The notes: a model not told the origin generated them from the letters alone. A stretch of DNA of 64,000 nucleotides from Streptomyces sp. Y2F8-2 (GCF_014905555.1 NZ_BNGS01000001.1:558001-622000); one strand, 5' to 3'; shown: positions 19,343 to 28,781, numbered from the stretch's first letter. Made by a program: numbers and translations.

Positions 19343-21276
19343 CGGACCGGCATCATCTGCTCGTGTGCGGCGGGACGTTCGCCGCCGTGAGCGACAGCGG
19401 GGACATCAGCGGGGTGCGGGGCGCCGGCTCCCCGTCCGGGTTGTTCGTACGGGACGCGCGCCATCTGAGCCGCTGGCAACTCACCGTGGACGGCGCGGTG
19501 CCCGAGACGCTCACGCCGGTCGCCGACGGGGACACGGCGCGCTGCGTCCTCGTGCCGCGCGGAGGCCGCCAGGAGCCGCCCGCGCACACGCTCTTCCGCG
19601 AACAGGCCGTCGTCGACGGTGCGTTCGTGGAGTCGCTGCGCGTGACCAGCAACCGCCCGGTGCCGACCACGGTCCGGGTCGCGGTCACCGTGGACGCCGA
19701 TTTCACGGACCAGTTCGAGCTGCGCTCCGACCACCGTACGTACACGAAGACGGGTGCCGTGCGCTTCCGCCGGGTCCTGGAGGACGGTGTGGAGTTCGGC
19801 TACCGGCGCGGCGAATGGCGCTCCTGTACGACGGTCACGGCCGAGCCCGCGCCGGACGGTGTCGAGGAGACCGGCACGGGCGCCCGGCGCCTGGTGTGGA
19901 CGCTGGAGCTGGAGCCGCACGGCTCGGCGGAACTGTCCCTGCGGGTCGCCGCCCGGCCGCACGGGGCGGTGCAGGCCCCCGTGGTCCCCGCGTCCCCGGC
20001 CGCCGCCAACCACCGACTCCTCCGCCTGGAGGGCGAGTTCATGGAAGGCATCGCCTTCCCCAGCGGCTGGCCCGAGCTGGCCACGGCCTGTGCGCGGGGC
20101 CTGTCCGACCTGGCCGCGCTCCAGGTCCCGGCGACGGGCCCCGACGGCGAGGAGTTGCGCGTCCCGGCGGCCGGCGCGCCCTGGTTCCTCACGCTCCTCG
20201 CCCGCGACGCACTCCTGACCTCCCTCTTCGTGCTCCCCTACCGCCCCGAGCCGGCGGCGGCCACCCTGCCCGCGCTCGCCGCGACCCAGGCGACCGAGGT
20301 CGCCGCGGGTTCGGTCGCCCAGCCGGGGAAGATCGTGCACGAGGTGCGGCACGGTGAGCTGGCGCACTTCGGGCAGGTGCCGTACGGGCGGTACTACGGC
20401 TCGGTCGACGCGACACCGCTCTTCCTGGTGCTGCTCGGGGCCTACGTCGAGCAGACCGGTGACACGGCGATGGCTCGCCGGCTGGAGCCCCACGCCCGAG
20501 CGGCGATCGGCTGGATGCTGGACCACGGCGGCCTCACCTCGCGCGGCTACCTGGTCTACCGCGCCGACCAGGGCGGCCTCGCCAACCAGAACTGGAAGGA
20601 CTCCCCCGGCGCCATCTGCTCCGCCGACGGCAGCCGCCCCACCGGGCCGGTGATGGCGGCGGGCGCGCAGGGCTACGCGTACGACGCGCTGCGCCGCACC
20701 GCGCACCTGGCGCGCACGGTGTGGGGGGACGAGGTGTACGCGGCGCTGCTCGAACAGGCGGCCGCGGATCTACGCGACCGCTTTCAGCGGGACTTCTGGA
20801 TGGAGGAACAGGCGTTCCCGGCGCTCGCGCTGGACGGCGAGGGCAACCAGGTGGACGCGCTGGCCTCGGACGCGGGGCATCTGCTGTGGTCGGGCCTGCT
20901 GGACAAGGAGTACGGGGAACTGGTGGGCCGCCGCCTCCTGGAGGAGGACTTCTTCTCGGGCTGGGGCGTCCGCACCCTGGCCGCGGGCCAGGCGGCCTAC
21001 CACCCGATGTCGTACCACCGCGGTTCGGTCTGGCCGCACGACAACGCGCTGATCACGCTGGGCCTCGCCCGCTACGGCCTGCACGACGAGGCCCGTACGG
21101 TCGCCCACGCCCTGGTCGACGCGGCGACGGCGACGGGCCACCGACTGCCGGAGGTGCTCGCCGGGTACGGCCGCGACAGCCATCCGGAGCCGGTGCCGTA
21201 CCCGCACGCCTGCGTCCGCGAGTCCCGCTCGGCGGCGACACCACTCGCCCTGCTCACGGCGGTGGGCGGGGCGTAG
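19339..21276 (+). CDS. Amylo-alpha-1,6-glucosidase/glycogen debranching-type protein
   Basis: 645 residues. The N-terminal beta domain (LLVCGGTFAAVSDSGDI...GLFVRDARHLSRWQLTVDG) is the GDE_N_bis module, followed by an (alpha/alpha)6 glucosidase domain with RDALLTSLFVLPYRPE, QNWKDSPGAICSADG and YHRGSVWPHDNALI. Proteins of this type are annotated as glycogen debranching enzymes; many probably work on other glucans or glycosides. It is translationally coupled to the upstream MGH1-like gene and sits opposite a ROK regulator, so the pair likely degrades one sugar whose sensing controls the operon. Confidence 0.88.
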   Translation: MTDRHHLLVCGGTFAAVSDSGDISGVRGAGSPSGLFVRDARHLSRWQLTVDGAVPETLTPVADGDTARCVLVPRGGRQEPPAHTLFREQAVVDGAFVESLRVTSNRPVPTTVRVAVTVDADFTDQFELRSDHRTYTKTGAVRFRRVLEDGVEFGYRRGEWRSCTTVTAEPAPDGVEETGTGARRLVWTLELEPHGSAELSLRVAARPHGAVQAPVVPASPAAANHRLLRLEGEFMEGIAFPSGWPELATACARGLSDLAALQVPATGPDGEELRVPAAGAPWFLTLLARDALLTSLFVLPYRPEPAAATLPALAATQATEVAAGSVAQPGKIVHEVRHGELAHFGQVPYGRYYGSVDATPLFLVLLGAYVEQTGDTAMARRLEPHARAAIGWMLDHGGLTSRGYLVYRADQGGLANQNWKDSPGAICSADGSRPTGPVMAAGAQGYAYDALRRTAHLARTVWGDEVYAALLEQAAADLRDRFQRDFWMEEQAFPALALDGEGNQVDALASDAGHLLWSGLLDKEYGELVGRRLLEEDFFSGWGVRTLAAGQAAYHPMSYHRGSVWPHDNALITLGLARYGLHDEARTVAHALVDAATATGHRLPEVLAGYGRDSHPEPVPYPHACVRESRSAATPLALLTAVGGA

Positions 21277-21562
21277 CCCCGGCCACAGCGGTGAGCAGGG
21301 CGCAGCCCCCACAGACACCCGGGACCGCGCGGAGCCAATGGGCGGGCGGCGCGCGGCCCCGGGGCGGCTCCCTCCCGACGCCCCGCCTGTACGACCCGAC
21401 GTGCTCCCGGAGTGGTTGACCTGGGATTTGCCGGGTGTTTGCCGGGCGCTGGGGCGCCGTGGTGAACGCATGTACCCGGCCACCCGTACGGGATGACGGC
21501 GGGCCGGCCTCCCCAGCGTGGCCCGCCCTCCACCACGGGCTTCGCACGGAAGGACCCTCGGG

Positions 21563-23593
21563 TTGCCTCTCAACACGCGCGCACCACACACGACGAGCAA
21601 GGCGGCGGCGGCCACCGACGGGGTCCTGCCGGCGGAGGAGGACGAACGGCCGGTGCCGGAGGCGGAGCCCGTCGCGCCGGACGCGCCCGCCGACCGTACG
21701 ACGGAGCCGGACGCCCAGGACGCCCGCGCGGCCGAGGACACCCCCACCGCCGAGGACACCCGCACGACCGAAGACACCCGCACCGCCGAGGACACCCGCA
21801 CCGCCGAAGGCACCCCCGCCGCCGAGGACACCCGCACGACCGAAGACACCCCCACCGCCGAAAGCGGGGCGGCGGAAACCGGAGCGGCGGAAAACCGGGC
21901 CGGCATGGCCAACGGCCCTCGTCACCGCTTCCGCTGGCGCACCTGGCGGGCCGACCACCCGGTCGCCGCCCGCGTCCTCGGTGTCACGGTCACCGTGCTC
22001 GCCGGTGTCCTCGTCGTCGTCTCGCTCGTCATGCCCAACAGGCTCGCGAGCTTCCGGCCGGCCATGTTCACGCGAATACCGGTGGAGGCGCTGATCGGGG
22101 GCGTCGTGCTGACCGCTCTGCCCCGGCGGCCGCGGCTGGTCGTCGCCTGGGTCGGCGGTGTCGCGCTCGGCGTGCAGACCATGCTCAACCTGCTGGACGC
22201 CGGCTTCTACCAGTACCTCGGCCGCGACTTCAACGCCGTCCTCGACTGGCCCCTCCTCAGCGACGCCTACTCCTACCTCCAGGACACCCTCGGCGGGGCG
22301 GGCGCCCTGGGAGTCCTGCTCGCGGCCGTCGCGATCGTCCTCGTCGTCCTCGCCGTCTCGGCGCTGTCGGTCGTGCTGCTCGGCAACGTCATGGCCCGGC
22401 ACCGCACCACCACCACCCGGACCGTCCTCGTGCTCAGCATGGTGTGGATGACCTGCACGGTCCTCGGCCTCCAGTTCGGGGGCGTGTCGCTGGCCGCCGA
22501 ACGCACCGTCACGATGCTCAAGGCCCGCTCCGACCTCATCCGTCAGACCCTCAGGGACGAGCGGGACTTCGCGAAGACCGCCAGGGTCGACGCCTTCGGC
22601 GCCACCCCGGGCTCGCAGCTCGTGCCCGATCTGCGCGGCAAGGACATGATCTTCACGTTCATCGAGAGCTACGGCCGCAGCGCCATCGAGGACCCGATCA
22701 TGGCACCCGGCGTCGACAAGACCCTCGACACCAGCACCCAGGCCCTCGCCAAGGCCGGCTTCCACGCCAAGAGCGGCTGGCTGACCTCGGCGACGTACGG
22801 CGGCAGCAGCTGGCTCGGCCACTCCACGTTCCTGTCGGGCCTGTGGATCGACAACCAGAACCGCTACCGCACCGTCACCACCAGCAACCACCTCAGCCTC
22901 ACGAAGGTGTTCAAGAAGACCGGCGCCTGGGACACCGTGGGCATCATGCCCGGTGTGCAGAAGGGCTGGCCGGAGCAGAAGTACTACGGCCTCGACAAGG
23001 TCTACAACGCCTTCGAGATGGGCTACGAGGGCCCGAAGTTCAGCTGGTCCACCATGCCCGACCAGTACGCGCTCGAGGCGTTCCAGCGCCTGGAGCACGG
23101 CAGGAAGCGCGACAAGCCGCTGATGTCGGAGATCATCCTGACGTCCAGCCACACCCCCTGGGCGCCCATCCCGAAGATGGTCGGCTGGAACCAGCTGGGC
23201 AACGGCTCGATCTTCGACGCCATCCAGAAGGCGGGCAACAAGCCCGACTACACCTACACCAGCGACACCCACTCCAGGGAGGAGTACGGCAAGTCCGTCC
23301 AGTACTCGGTGACCGCCCTCACCCAGTTCCTGGAGCGCTACGGCAACGACGACACCGTGCTCGTCTTCCTCGGCGACCACCAGGCGAACGCCCACGTCAG
23401 CGGCAACCACGCCAGCCATGACGTCCCCTGCGCGATCGTCGCCAAGGACCCGAAGGTCCTCGACAAGATCGCGAGCTGGGGCTGGACGGACGGCCTGCGG
23501 CCCGCGCACAACGCGCCGGTGTGGAAGATGAGTTCCTTCCGCGACCGCTTCCTGACGGCGTACGGCTCCACGCCGCACCCCTCCAAGGACTGA
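21563..23593 (+). CDS. LTA synthase-like membrane sulfatase/phosphoglycerol transferase
   Basis: 676 residues if translation begins at TTG 21563 (GGAAGGAC eight bases upstream); GTG 21518 is possible and ATG 21905 would remove the repeats. Residues ~57-98 are a cytoplasmic acidic repeat tract of seven hexapeptides (AEDTRT type). About four or five transmembrane helices follow, then an extracellular alkaline-phosphatase-fold sulfatase domain (DMIFTFIESYGRSA, a STYGGSSWLGHSTF-like active region, VFLGDHQANAHV, HDVPCAIVAKDP). LtaS relatives transfer glycerol phosphate from phosphatidylglycerol to wall polymers or phosphorylate glycans. The stop abuts the convergent dusB stop. Confidence 0.85.
   Translation: MPLNTRAPHTTSKAAAATDGVLPAEEDERPVPEAEPVAPDAPADRTTEPDAQDARAAEDTPTAEDTRTTEDTRTAEDTRTAEGTPAAEDTRTTEDTPTAESGAAETGAAENRAGMANGPRHRFRWRTWRADHPVAARVLGVTVTVLAGVLVVVSLVMPNRLASFRPAMFTRIPVEALIGGVVLTALPRRPRLVVAWVGGVALGVQTMLNLLDAGFYQYLGRDFNAVLDWPLLSDAYSYLQDTLGGAGALGVLLAAVAIVLVVLAVSALSVVLLGNVMARHRTTTTRTVLVLSMVWMTCTVLGLQFGGVSLAAERTVTMLKARSDLIRQTLRDERDFAKTARVDAFGATPGSQLVPDLRGKDMIFTFIESYGRSAIEDPIMAPGVDKTLDTSTQALAKAGFHAKSGWLTSATYGGSSWLGHSTFLSGLWIDNQNRYRTVTTSNHLSLTKVFKKTGAWDTVGIMPGVQKGWPEQKYYGLDKVYNAFEMGYEGPKFSWSTMPDQYALEAFQRLEHGRKRDKPLMSEIILTSSHTPWAPIPKMVGWNQLGNGSIFDAIQKAGNKPDYTYTSDTHSREEYGKSVQYSVTALTQFLERYGNDDTVLVFLGDHQANAHVSGNHASHDVPCAIVAKDPKVLDKIASWGWTDGLRPAHNAPVWKMSSFRDRFLTAYGSTPHPSKD
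21731..21856 (+). repeat. Seven tandem 18-bp units encoding AEDTRT-like hexapeptides
   Basis: Units at 21731, 21749, 21767, 21785, 21803, 21821 and 21839 follow GCCGAGGACACCCGCACC with few substitutions, coding (A/T)E(D/G)T(R/P)(T/A). They are in frame with the LTA-synthase-like gene, and degenerate units continue to about 21900. Copy number is likely variable by slippage. Confidence 0.9.
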
Positions 23594-24754
23594 TCAGCCT
23601 CCGGAGGTGTCGAGCTCCGCGTCCTCGCCGACCCCCGCGCAGTCGTACGGGTCCTTCAGCCAGCCGTCCGGCAGGACCACCCGGTTGTTGCCGGACGTAC
23701 GGCCGCGGGGCCCGTCGGCGCCGGACGGCCAGGGCTGGTCGAGGTCCAGCTCGTCCAGGCCGGCCCGCAGCTCCTGAAGGGAGGAGGTGATCGCGAGCCG
23801 CTTGCGCATCTCGGAGCCGACCGCGAAGCCCTTCAGGTACCAGGCCACGTGCTTGCGGAAGTCGATGACGCCGCGCGACTCGTCGCCGAGCCACTCGCCG
23901 AGCAGGGTGGCGTGCCGGACCATGACGTCGGCGACCTCGCGGAGGGTCGGCCTGGCACTGTATCCATCAGTGCCTCCGGCACGGGCTTCCGTCCGCCCCT
24001 CGAAAGCGGCCACCAGGTCCGCGAACAGCCATGGCCGCCCCAGGCAGCCGCGCCCCACGACCACCCCGTCGCAGCCGGTCTCGCGCACCATCCGCAGCGC
24101 GTCCTCGGCCGACCAGATGTCGCCGTTGCCCAGTACCGGGATCTCCGGCACATGCTCCTTCAACCGCGCGATGGCGTCCCAGTCCGCCGTGCCGCCGTAG
24201 TGCTGGGCGGCCGTACGCCCGTGCAGCGCGATGGCCGTCACGCCCTCCTCGACGGCGATCCGACCGGCGTCGAGGTAGGTGATGTGGTCGTCGTCGATGC
24301 CCTTGCGCATCTTCATGGTGACCGGGAGGTCGCCGGCCCCGCTGACCGCCTCACGCAGGATCGCCCGCAGCAGGTTCCGCTTGTACGGCAGCGCGGAGCC
24401 GCCGCCCTTGCGGGTCACCTTCGGCACCGGGCAGCCGAAGTTGAGGTCGATGTGGTCGGCGAGGTCCTCCTCCGCGATCATGCGGACGGCCTTGCCGACG
24501 GTCGCCGGGTCCACGCCGTACAGCTGGATCGACCGCGGCCGCTCGCTCGCGTCGAACTTGATCAGCTGCATGGTCTTGTCGTTGCGCTCGACCAGCGCCC
24601 GCGTCGTGATCATCTCGCTCACGAACAGCCCCTTGCCGCCGCTGAACTCTCGGCACAGCGTGCGGAACGGCGCGTTCGTGATCCCGGCCATGGGCGCGAG
24701 CACGACGGGCGGCTGGACGGTGTGCGGGCCGATCTGCAAGAGGGACTCGGTCAT
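23594..24754 (-). CDS. dusB: tRNA-dihydrouridine synthase DusB-like
   Basis: 386 residues from ATG 24754 (a GGGG run eight bases upstream); ATG 24760 is possible. FMN TIM barrel with PPVVLAPMAGITNAPFRTLCREF, the catalytic-Cys loop LNFGCPVPKVTRKGGGSAL, HGRTAAQHYGGTADW and VVVGRGCLGRPWLF. It reduces specific uridines in the D-loop of tRNA using NADPH. The C-terminus is extended (~30 residues) relative to E. coli DusB. Monocistronic; its TGA and that of the convergent sulfatase gene form one TGATCA, with no intergenic base. Confidence 0.93.
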   Translation of the reverse strand: MTESLLQIGPHTVQPPVVLAPMAGITNAPFRTLCREFSGGKGLFVSEMITTRALVERNDKTMQLIKFDASERPRSIQLYGVDPATVGKAVRMIAEEDLADHIDLNFGCPVPKVTRKGGGSALPYKRNLLRAILREAVSGAGDLPVTMKMRKGIDDDHITYLDAGRIAVEEGVTAIALHGRTAAQHYGGTADWDAIARLKEHVPEIPVLGNGDIWSAEDALRMVRETGCDGVVVGRGCLGRPWLFADLVAAFEGRTEARAGGTDGYSARPTLREVADVMVRHATLLGEWLGDESRGVIDFRKHVAWYLKGFAVGSEMRKRLAITSSLQELRAGLDELDLDQPWPSGADGPRGRTSGNNRVVLPDGWLKDPYDCAGVGEDAELDTSGG

Positions 24755-24833
24755 GGGCATTGCCCCATTGTCGCGTATCGGCAATGATCATGTAGCACTC
24801 ATTAGTTAGACACACTATCAATGTCGGCGTACC

Positions 24834-26288
24834 ATGAACCGCATGCCCGAGCTCAGCCATCGCCGACGTCTTCTGGTGCTCGCGATCTGCTGCATGAGCC
24901 TGCTGATCGTGAGCCTCGACAACACCGTCCTGAACGTGGCGCTGCCCTCGATGCAGCGGGAACTGCATGCGAGCGTGTCCGGCCTGCAGTGGACGATCGA
25001 CGCGTACACGCTGGTCCTGGCCTCGCTGCTGATGCTCGCGGGTTCGACGGCCGACCGGATCGGCCGCAAGCGGGTCTTCATGGCGGGCCTGATCGTCTTC
25101 AGCGTCGGCTCCCTGCTGTGCTCGCTCGCGCCGAACCTCGAACTGCTGGTCGTGTTCCGCATGGTGCAGGCGGTGGGCGGCTCGATGCTCAACCCGGTCG
25201 CGATGTCGATCATCACCAACACCTTCACCGACGCACGTGAACGCGCCCGCGCGATCGGCGTGTGGGGCGCCGTGGTCGGCATATCCATGGCCGCGGGCCC
25301 ACTGGTCGGCGGGCTGCTGGTGGAGTCGGTCGGCTGGCGTTCGATCTTCTGGGTCAACCTGCCGGTCGGACTGGCCGCACTCCTGCTCACCCAGCGCTTC
25401 GTCCCCGAGTCCCGGGCGCCCAAGGCGCGTCGCCCGGACCCGGTCGGCCAGCTGCTGGTGATCGCCCTGTTCGGCTGCCTGACGTACACGATCATCGAGG
25501 CCCCGGACGCGAGTGCCGGAAGGATCGCCCCGTTCGCCGTGGTCGCGTTCGCGGCCCTGCTCGGCCTGTTCTGGTACGAGCCGCGACGCACCGACCCGCT
25601 CATTGACCTGCGCTTCTTCCGCTCGGCGCCGTTCAGCGGGGCCACGGTGATCGCCATCAGCGCGTTCGCGGCCCTCGGCGGCTTCCTGTTCCTGTCCACG
25701 CTCTACCTGCAGAACGTACGCGGACTGGACGCGCTGCACGCGGGCCTGTGGATGCTGGCGCTGGCGGCCCCGACGATGCTGTGCGCCCCGCTGTCCGGGC
25801 GCCTGGTCGGCAACCGCGGGCCGCGCCTGCCGCTGCTGGTGGCGGGCTGTGCGATGACCGCGAGCGCGGTGCTGTTCGCGGCCTTCGAGGCGGAGACGTC
25901 GAACACCACGCTGCTCGTCGGCTATGTCCTGTTCGGCATCGGCTTCGGCTTCGTCAACGCCCCCATCACCAACACCGCCGTCTCCGGCATGCCCCGCGCC
26001 CAGGCCGGCGTCGCCGCGGCGGTCGCCTCCACCAGCCGCCAGCTCGGCCAGACCCTCGGCGTGGCGGTGGTCGGCGCGGTGCTGGCCTCCGGTGTGACGG
26101 CGTCGGCGTACCGGCAGACGTTCGTCTCGGCGGCCCGCCCCGGCTGGTGGATTCTCGTCGCCTGCGGTGCGGCCGTGCTGATACTCGGGGCGCTCACCAC
26201 CGGCCGGTGGGCCAGGAGGACGGCCGAGCGTACGGCTGACCGGCTCGAGTCCCCCGAGGTTCGTGAGGCCTCCGGCGTCTCCGCCTAG
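24834..26288 (+). CDS. MFS transporter, DHA2 (14-TM) drug:H+ antiporter type
   Basis: 484 residues from ATG 24834. Motif C-type start SLDNTVLNVALPSMQRELHAS, WTIDAYTLVLASLLMLAGSTADRIGRKRVFMAGL (motif A loop), and RMVQAVGGSMLNPVAMSIITNTF. The hydrophobicity pattern fits 14 membrane helices. It likely exports a hydrophobic drug or metabolite. It is divergent from dusB across an 80-bp gap with an AT-rich stretch (24797-24820) and has no dedicated regulator beside it unless the MmyB-like gene convergent with it acts in trans. Confidence 0.92.
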   Translation: MNRMPELSHRRRLLVLAICCMSLLIVSLDNTVLNVALPSMQRELHASVSGLQWTIDAYTLVLASLLMLAGSTADRIGRKRVFMAGLIVFSVGSLLCSLAPNLELLVVFRMVQAVGGSMLNPVAMSIITNTFTDARERARAIGVWGAVVGISMAAGPLVGGLLVESVGWRSIFWVNLPVGLAALLLTQRFVPESRAPKARRPDPVGQLLVIALFGCLTYTIIEAPDASAGRIAPFAVVAFAALLGLFWYEPRRTDPLIDLRFFRSAPFSGATVIAISAFAALGGFLFLSTLYLQNVRGLDALHAGLWMLALAAPTMLCAPLSGRLVGNRGPRLPLLVAGCAMTASAVLFAAFEAETSNTTLLVGYVLFGIGFGFVNAPITNTAVSGMPRAQAGVAAAVASTSRQLGQTLGVAVVGAVLASGVTASAYRQTFVSAARPGWWILVACGAAVLILGALTTGRWARRTAERTADRLESPEVREASGVSA

Positions 26289-26300
26289 CGCCTCCTCGGG

Positions 26301-27221
26301 TCAGGCGGCACTCCGCTGCGACGCGATCGCCTGCAACTTCTCCAGCCGCACCCGCGACTCGCGGTCCGCCGGCGCGTACGTCACCATCCGGGGCCCGTTG
26401 TGCGGCCCGAGCCACAGATCGGTGTGGTCGAGAGTCAGCAAGCCCACGTGGGCGTTGCGGAACTGCTTGCGCTTGCTGCGGGAGCCGACCACCTCGTGCC
26501 GTTCCCAGGCCTCGCGGAACTCGGCGGACTCTGTCATCAGCCGGTTGAGCAGCATCTTCCAGGCGGGCTCACCGAGATGGTCGGCCATGTTGGCGCGGAA
26601 CTTGGCGGCCATCAGCCGCATGGTCGCCTCGTGCTCGACGATCGCCGCCCGCCAGTCCGGGTGCGTGTAGCACAGCACCATGCAGTTGCGGTCCGCCGGC
26701 GGGACGGCATCGAGGTCGCACATCAGCAGCCCGTAGGTGCGGTTGTAGGCGAGGATGTCGTACCGGCTGTTGGAGATGCAGGCCGGGAGCGGTTCGAGCT
26801 GTTCCAGCAGGATGCGCTGGGCCTCGGTGACAGACGGGCAGTGCGCGCCGGGTGCCGGGTCGACGGCACCGGCCAGGTTGAACAGATGGGCCCGCTCGCT
26901 GGCGTCGAGCAGCAGCGTGCGGGCGAGGGCGTCGAGGACCTGGACGGACACCTGGATGTCCCGGGCCTGCTCGAGCCAGGTGTACCAGGTGACACCGACC
27001 GCAGCGAGCTGCGCGACCTCCTCACGGCGCAGCCCCGGGGTGCGGCGGCGCCGACCGCGGGGCAGCCCGACCTGCTCGGGGGTGATGTGCTCGCGGCGGT
27101 GCCGCAGGAACGCTGCCAGTTCATGCCGCCGGATCTCGGATGCGCGCCGGTCGGGCGCCTCCGCCTCCCGGTCCGTCCGTGTCTCGGGGACCGCCACCAT
27201 CTCCTGCGCCATCGTCGCCAT
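26301..27221 (-). CDS. XRE-family regulator with MmyB-like ligand-binding domain
   Basis: 306 residues from ATG 27221 (start approximate; weak ribosome-binding site). N-terminal helix-turn-helix (ELAAFLRHRREHITPEQVGLP...TPGLRREEVAQLAAVGVTWYTWLEQ), then the MmyB-like PAS domain (ISNSRYDILAYNRTYGLLM...NCMVLCYTHPDWRAAIVEHEA) which binds fatty-acid-like ligands in structural studies of the family. Such regulators are usually divergent from the enzyme or exporter they repress, here the MFS gene at 27323. Candidate operators are in the spacer. Confidence 0.92.
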   Translation of the reverse strand: MATMAQEMVAVPETRTDREAEAPDRRASEIRRHELAAFLRHRREHITPEQVGLPRGRRRRTPGLRREEVAQLAAVGVTWYTWLEQARDIQVSVQVLDALARTLLLDASERAHLFNLAGAVDPAPGAHCPSVTEAQRILLEQLEPLPACISNSRYDILAYNRTYGLLMCDLDAVPPADRNCMVLCYTHPDWRAAIVEHEATMRLMAAKFRANMADHLGEPAWKMLLNRLMTESAEFREAWERHEVVGSRSKRKQFRNAHVGLLTLDHTDLWLGPHNGPRMVTYAPADRESRVRLEKLQAIASQRSAA

Positions 27222-27253
27222 GCCCCCAGCCTGCCGCTCCGCGGAGCCTGTTT

Positions 27254-27294
27254 CCAGGTAGTCCTGCTACCAGGATAAAGACACTCTGGTACCA
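27254..27294. promoter_or_regulatory. Operator-like inverted repeats between the MmyB-like regulator and MFS gene
   Basis: CCAGGTAG (27254-27261) and CTACCAGG (27267-27274) form an imperfect 8-bp inverted repeat with a 5-nt spacer; a third element, the palindrome TGGTACCA (27287-27294), follows 12 nt later. All share a GGTA/TACC core and lie in the only non-coding DNA between the divergent genes. Confidence 0.6.
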
Positions 27295-27322
27295 CGCTGA
27301 GGGTCGGCGGAGCCTTGCTGGT

Positions 27323-28750
27323 GTGACCGAGACTCTCACTTCCCCTACCGTCCGCTCACCGGTGGCGACCCCACGGCTGGGCGGGCTCGGACTGTTCACG
27401 GTGCTGCTGGGCGCGGCACTGCCCCTCATCGACTTCTTCATCGTCAACGTCGCCCTCCCGACGATCGGCAGGGACCTGCACGCGGGCGAGTCCGTCCTCG
27501 AACTCGTCGTCGCCGGGTACGGGGTGTCGTACGCCGTCCTGCTGGTGCTCGGCGGCCGGCTGGGCGACCTGTTCGGCCGGCGTGAGTTCTTCCTCTACGG
27601 GATGGCCGCCTTCGGTGTGACCTCGCTGGCGTGCGGGCTCGCCCCGACGGCCTGGACGCTGGTGGCGGCGCGGGTCGCGCAGGGCGCGGCGGCCGCGGCG
27701 ATGCTGCCGCAGGTGCTCGCCACGATCCAGGCGGCGACCAGCGGGCAGCGCCGCGCCAAGGCGATGGGCCTGTACGGTGCGACGGCCGGCCTGTCCATGG
27801 TGGCCGGGCAGATCCTCGGCGGCGTGCTGGTGGCGGCCGACATCTGGGGCACCGGCTGGCGTTCGGTGTTCCTCGTCAACGTGCCGGTCGTGGCGGTCGG
27901 CCTGTTCCTGGGCGCGCGGGCGGTCCCGGAGACCCGCTCGCAGCACCCGGAGCCGGTGGACGGGCCCGGCACGGTGCTGCTCGCCGTCTCGCTGCTGACC
28001 CTGCTGGCGCCACTGACCGAGGGCCGGGCCGCGGGCTGGCCGCTGTGGACCTGGCTGGCGCTGGCCGCGTTCCCGTTCGCGGCGTGGGCGTTCTACGCGG
28101 TGGAGCGCCGCGCGGACCGGCAGGGCCGTACGCCGCTGGTGCCGCCGAGCCTGTTCGCGCTCACCTCGCTGCGGCGGGGACTGGTGATGATGGTGCCGTT
28201 CTCGATCGGGTTCAGCGGATTCATGTTCGTGATCGCGGTGTCGCTCCAGCAGGGCGCGGGGCTCGGTCCGGTCCCCGCGGGTCTGGCGCTGACGCCGATG
28301 GCGCTGGCGTTCTTCGTGGTCTCGCTGTACGGGCCGCGGCTGGTCGCCCGCTTCGGCACCCGGGTGGTGACCGCCGGGGGGCTGATCCAGGCGGTCGGCA
28401 TCGGGTTGCTGGTCCTGACCGCCTGGCGCTCCTGGCCGCACCTGGGCGTGTGGGAGCTGCTGCCGGGCGCGGCGGTGGCGGGCGCGGGCCAGGCGCTCCA
28501 GCTCCCGATCATCATGCGGATCGTCCTGTCCGAGGTGCCGACGGCGCGCGCGGGCGTCGGCAGCGGTGTCATGGTGACGACACAGCAGTCGGCGCTGGCG
28601 CTGGGCGTGGCGACGCTCGGCACGCTGTTCCTGACGCTGGTGCCGGGCATGGGCATGCGCGACGCCCTGGTGACGACGCTGCTGGTGCAGCTGGCCGGCA
28701 TCGCCCTGACGGCCGCCCTGAGCCTGCGCCTGCCGCGCACGATCGCATGA
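27323..28750 (+). CDS. MFS transporter, DHA2 type
   Basis: 475 residues from GTG 27323. PLIDFFIVNVALPTIGRDLHAG in helix 1, GGRLGDLFGRREFFLYGMA (motif A), RVAQGAAAAAMLPQVLATI, and about 14 helices overall. Probably exports the ligand sensed by the adjacent MmyB-like regulator. A second DHA2 pump lies 1 kb away on the same strand but is of a different subgroup by sequence. A clear hairpin follows. Confidence 0.92.
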   Translation: MTETLTSPTVRSPVATPRLGGLGLFTVLLGAALPLIDFFIVNVALPTIGRDLHAGESVLELVVAGYGVSYAVLLVLGGRLGDLFGRREFFLYGMAAFGVTSLACGLAPTAWTLVAARVAQGAAAAAMLPQVLATIQAATSGQRRAKAMGLYGATAGLSMVAGQILGGVLVAADIWGTGWRSVFLVNVPVVAVGLFLGARAVPETRSQHPEPVDGPGTVLLAVSLLTLLAPLTEGRAAGWPLWTWLALAAFPFAAWAFYAVERRADRQGRTPLVPPSLFALTSLRRGLVMMVPFSIGFSGFMFVIAVSLQQGAGLGPVPAGLALTPMALAFFVVSLYGPRLVARFGTRVVTAGGLIQAVGIGLLVLTAWRSWPHLGVWELLPGAAVAGAGQALQLPIIMRIVLSEVPTARAGVGSGVMVTTQQSALALGVATLGTLFLTLVPGMGMRDALVTTLLVQLAGIALTAALSLRLPRTIA

Positions 28751-28781
28751 GGGCGGTGTTCCTGCGGGGCGCCCGTGACCC

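Noticed and set aside
21731..21856. Regular repeats considered as a CRISPR-like array
   Set aside because: The units are contiguous without spacers and encode in-frame hexapeptides inside a gene.
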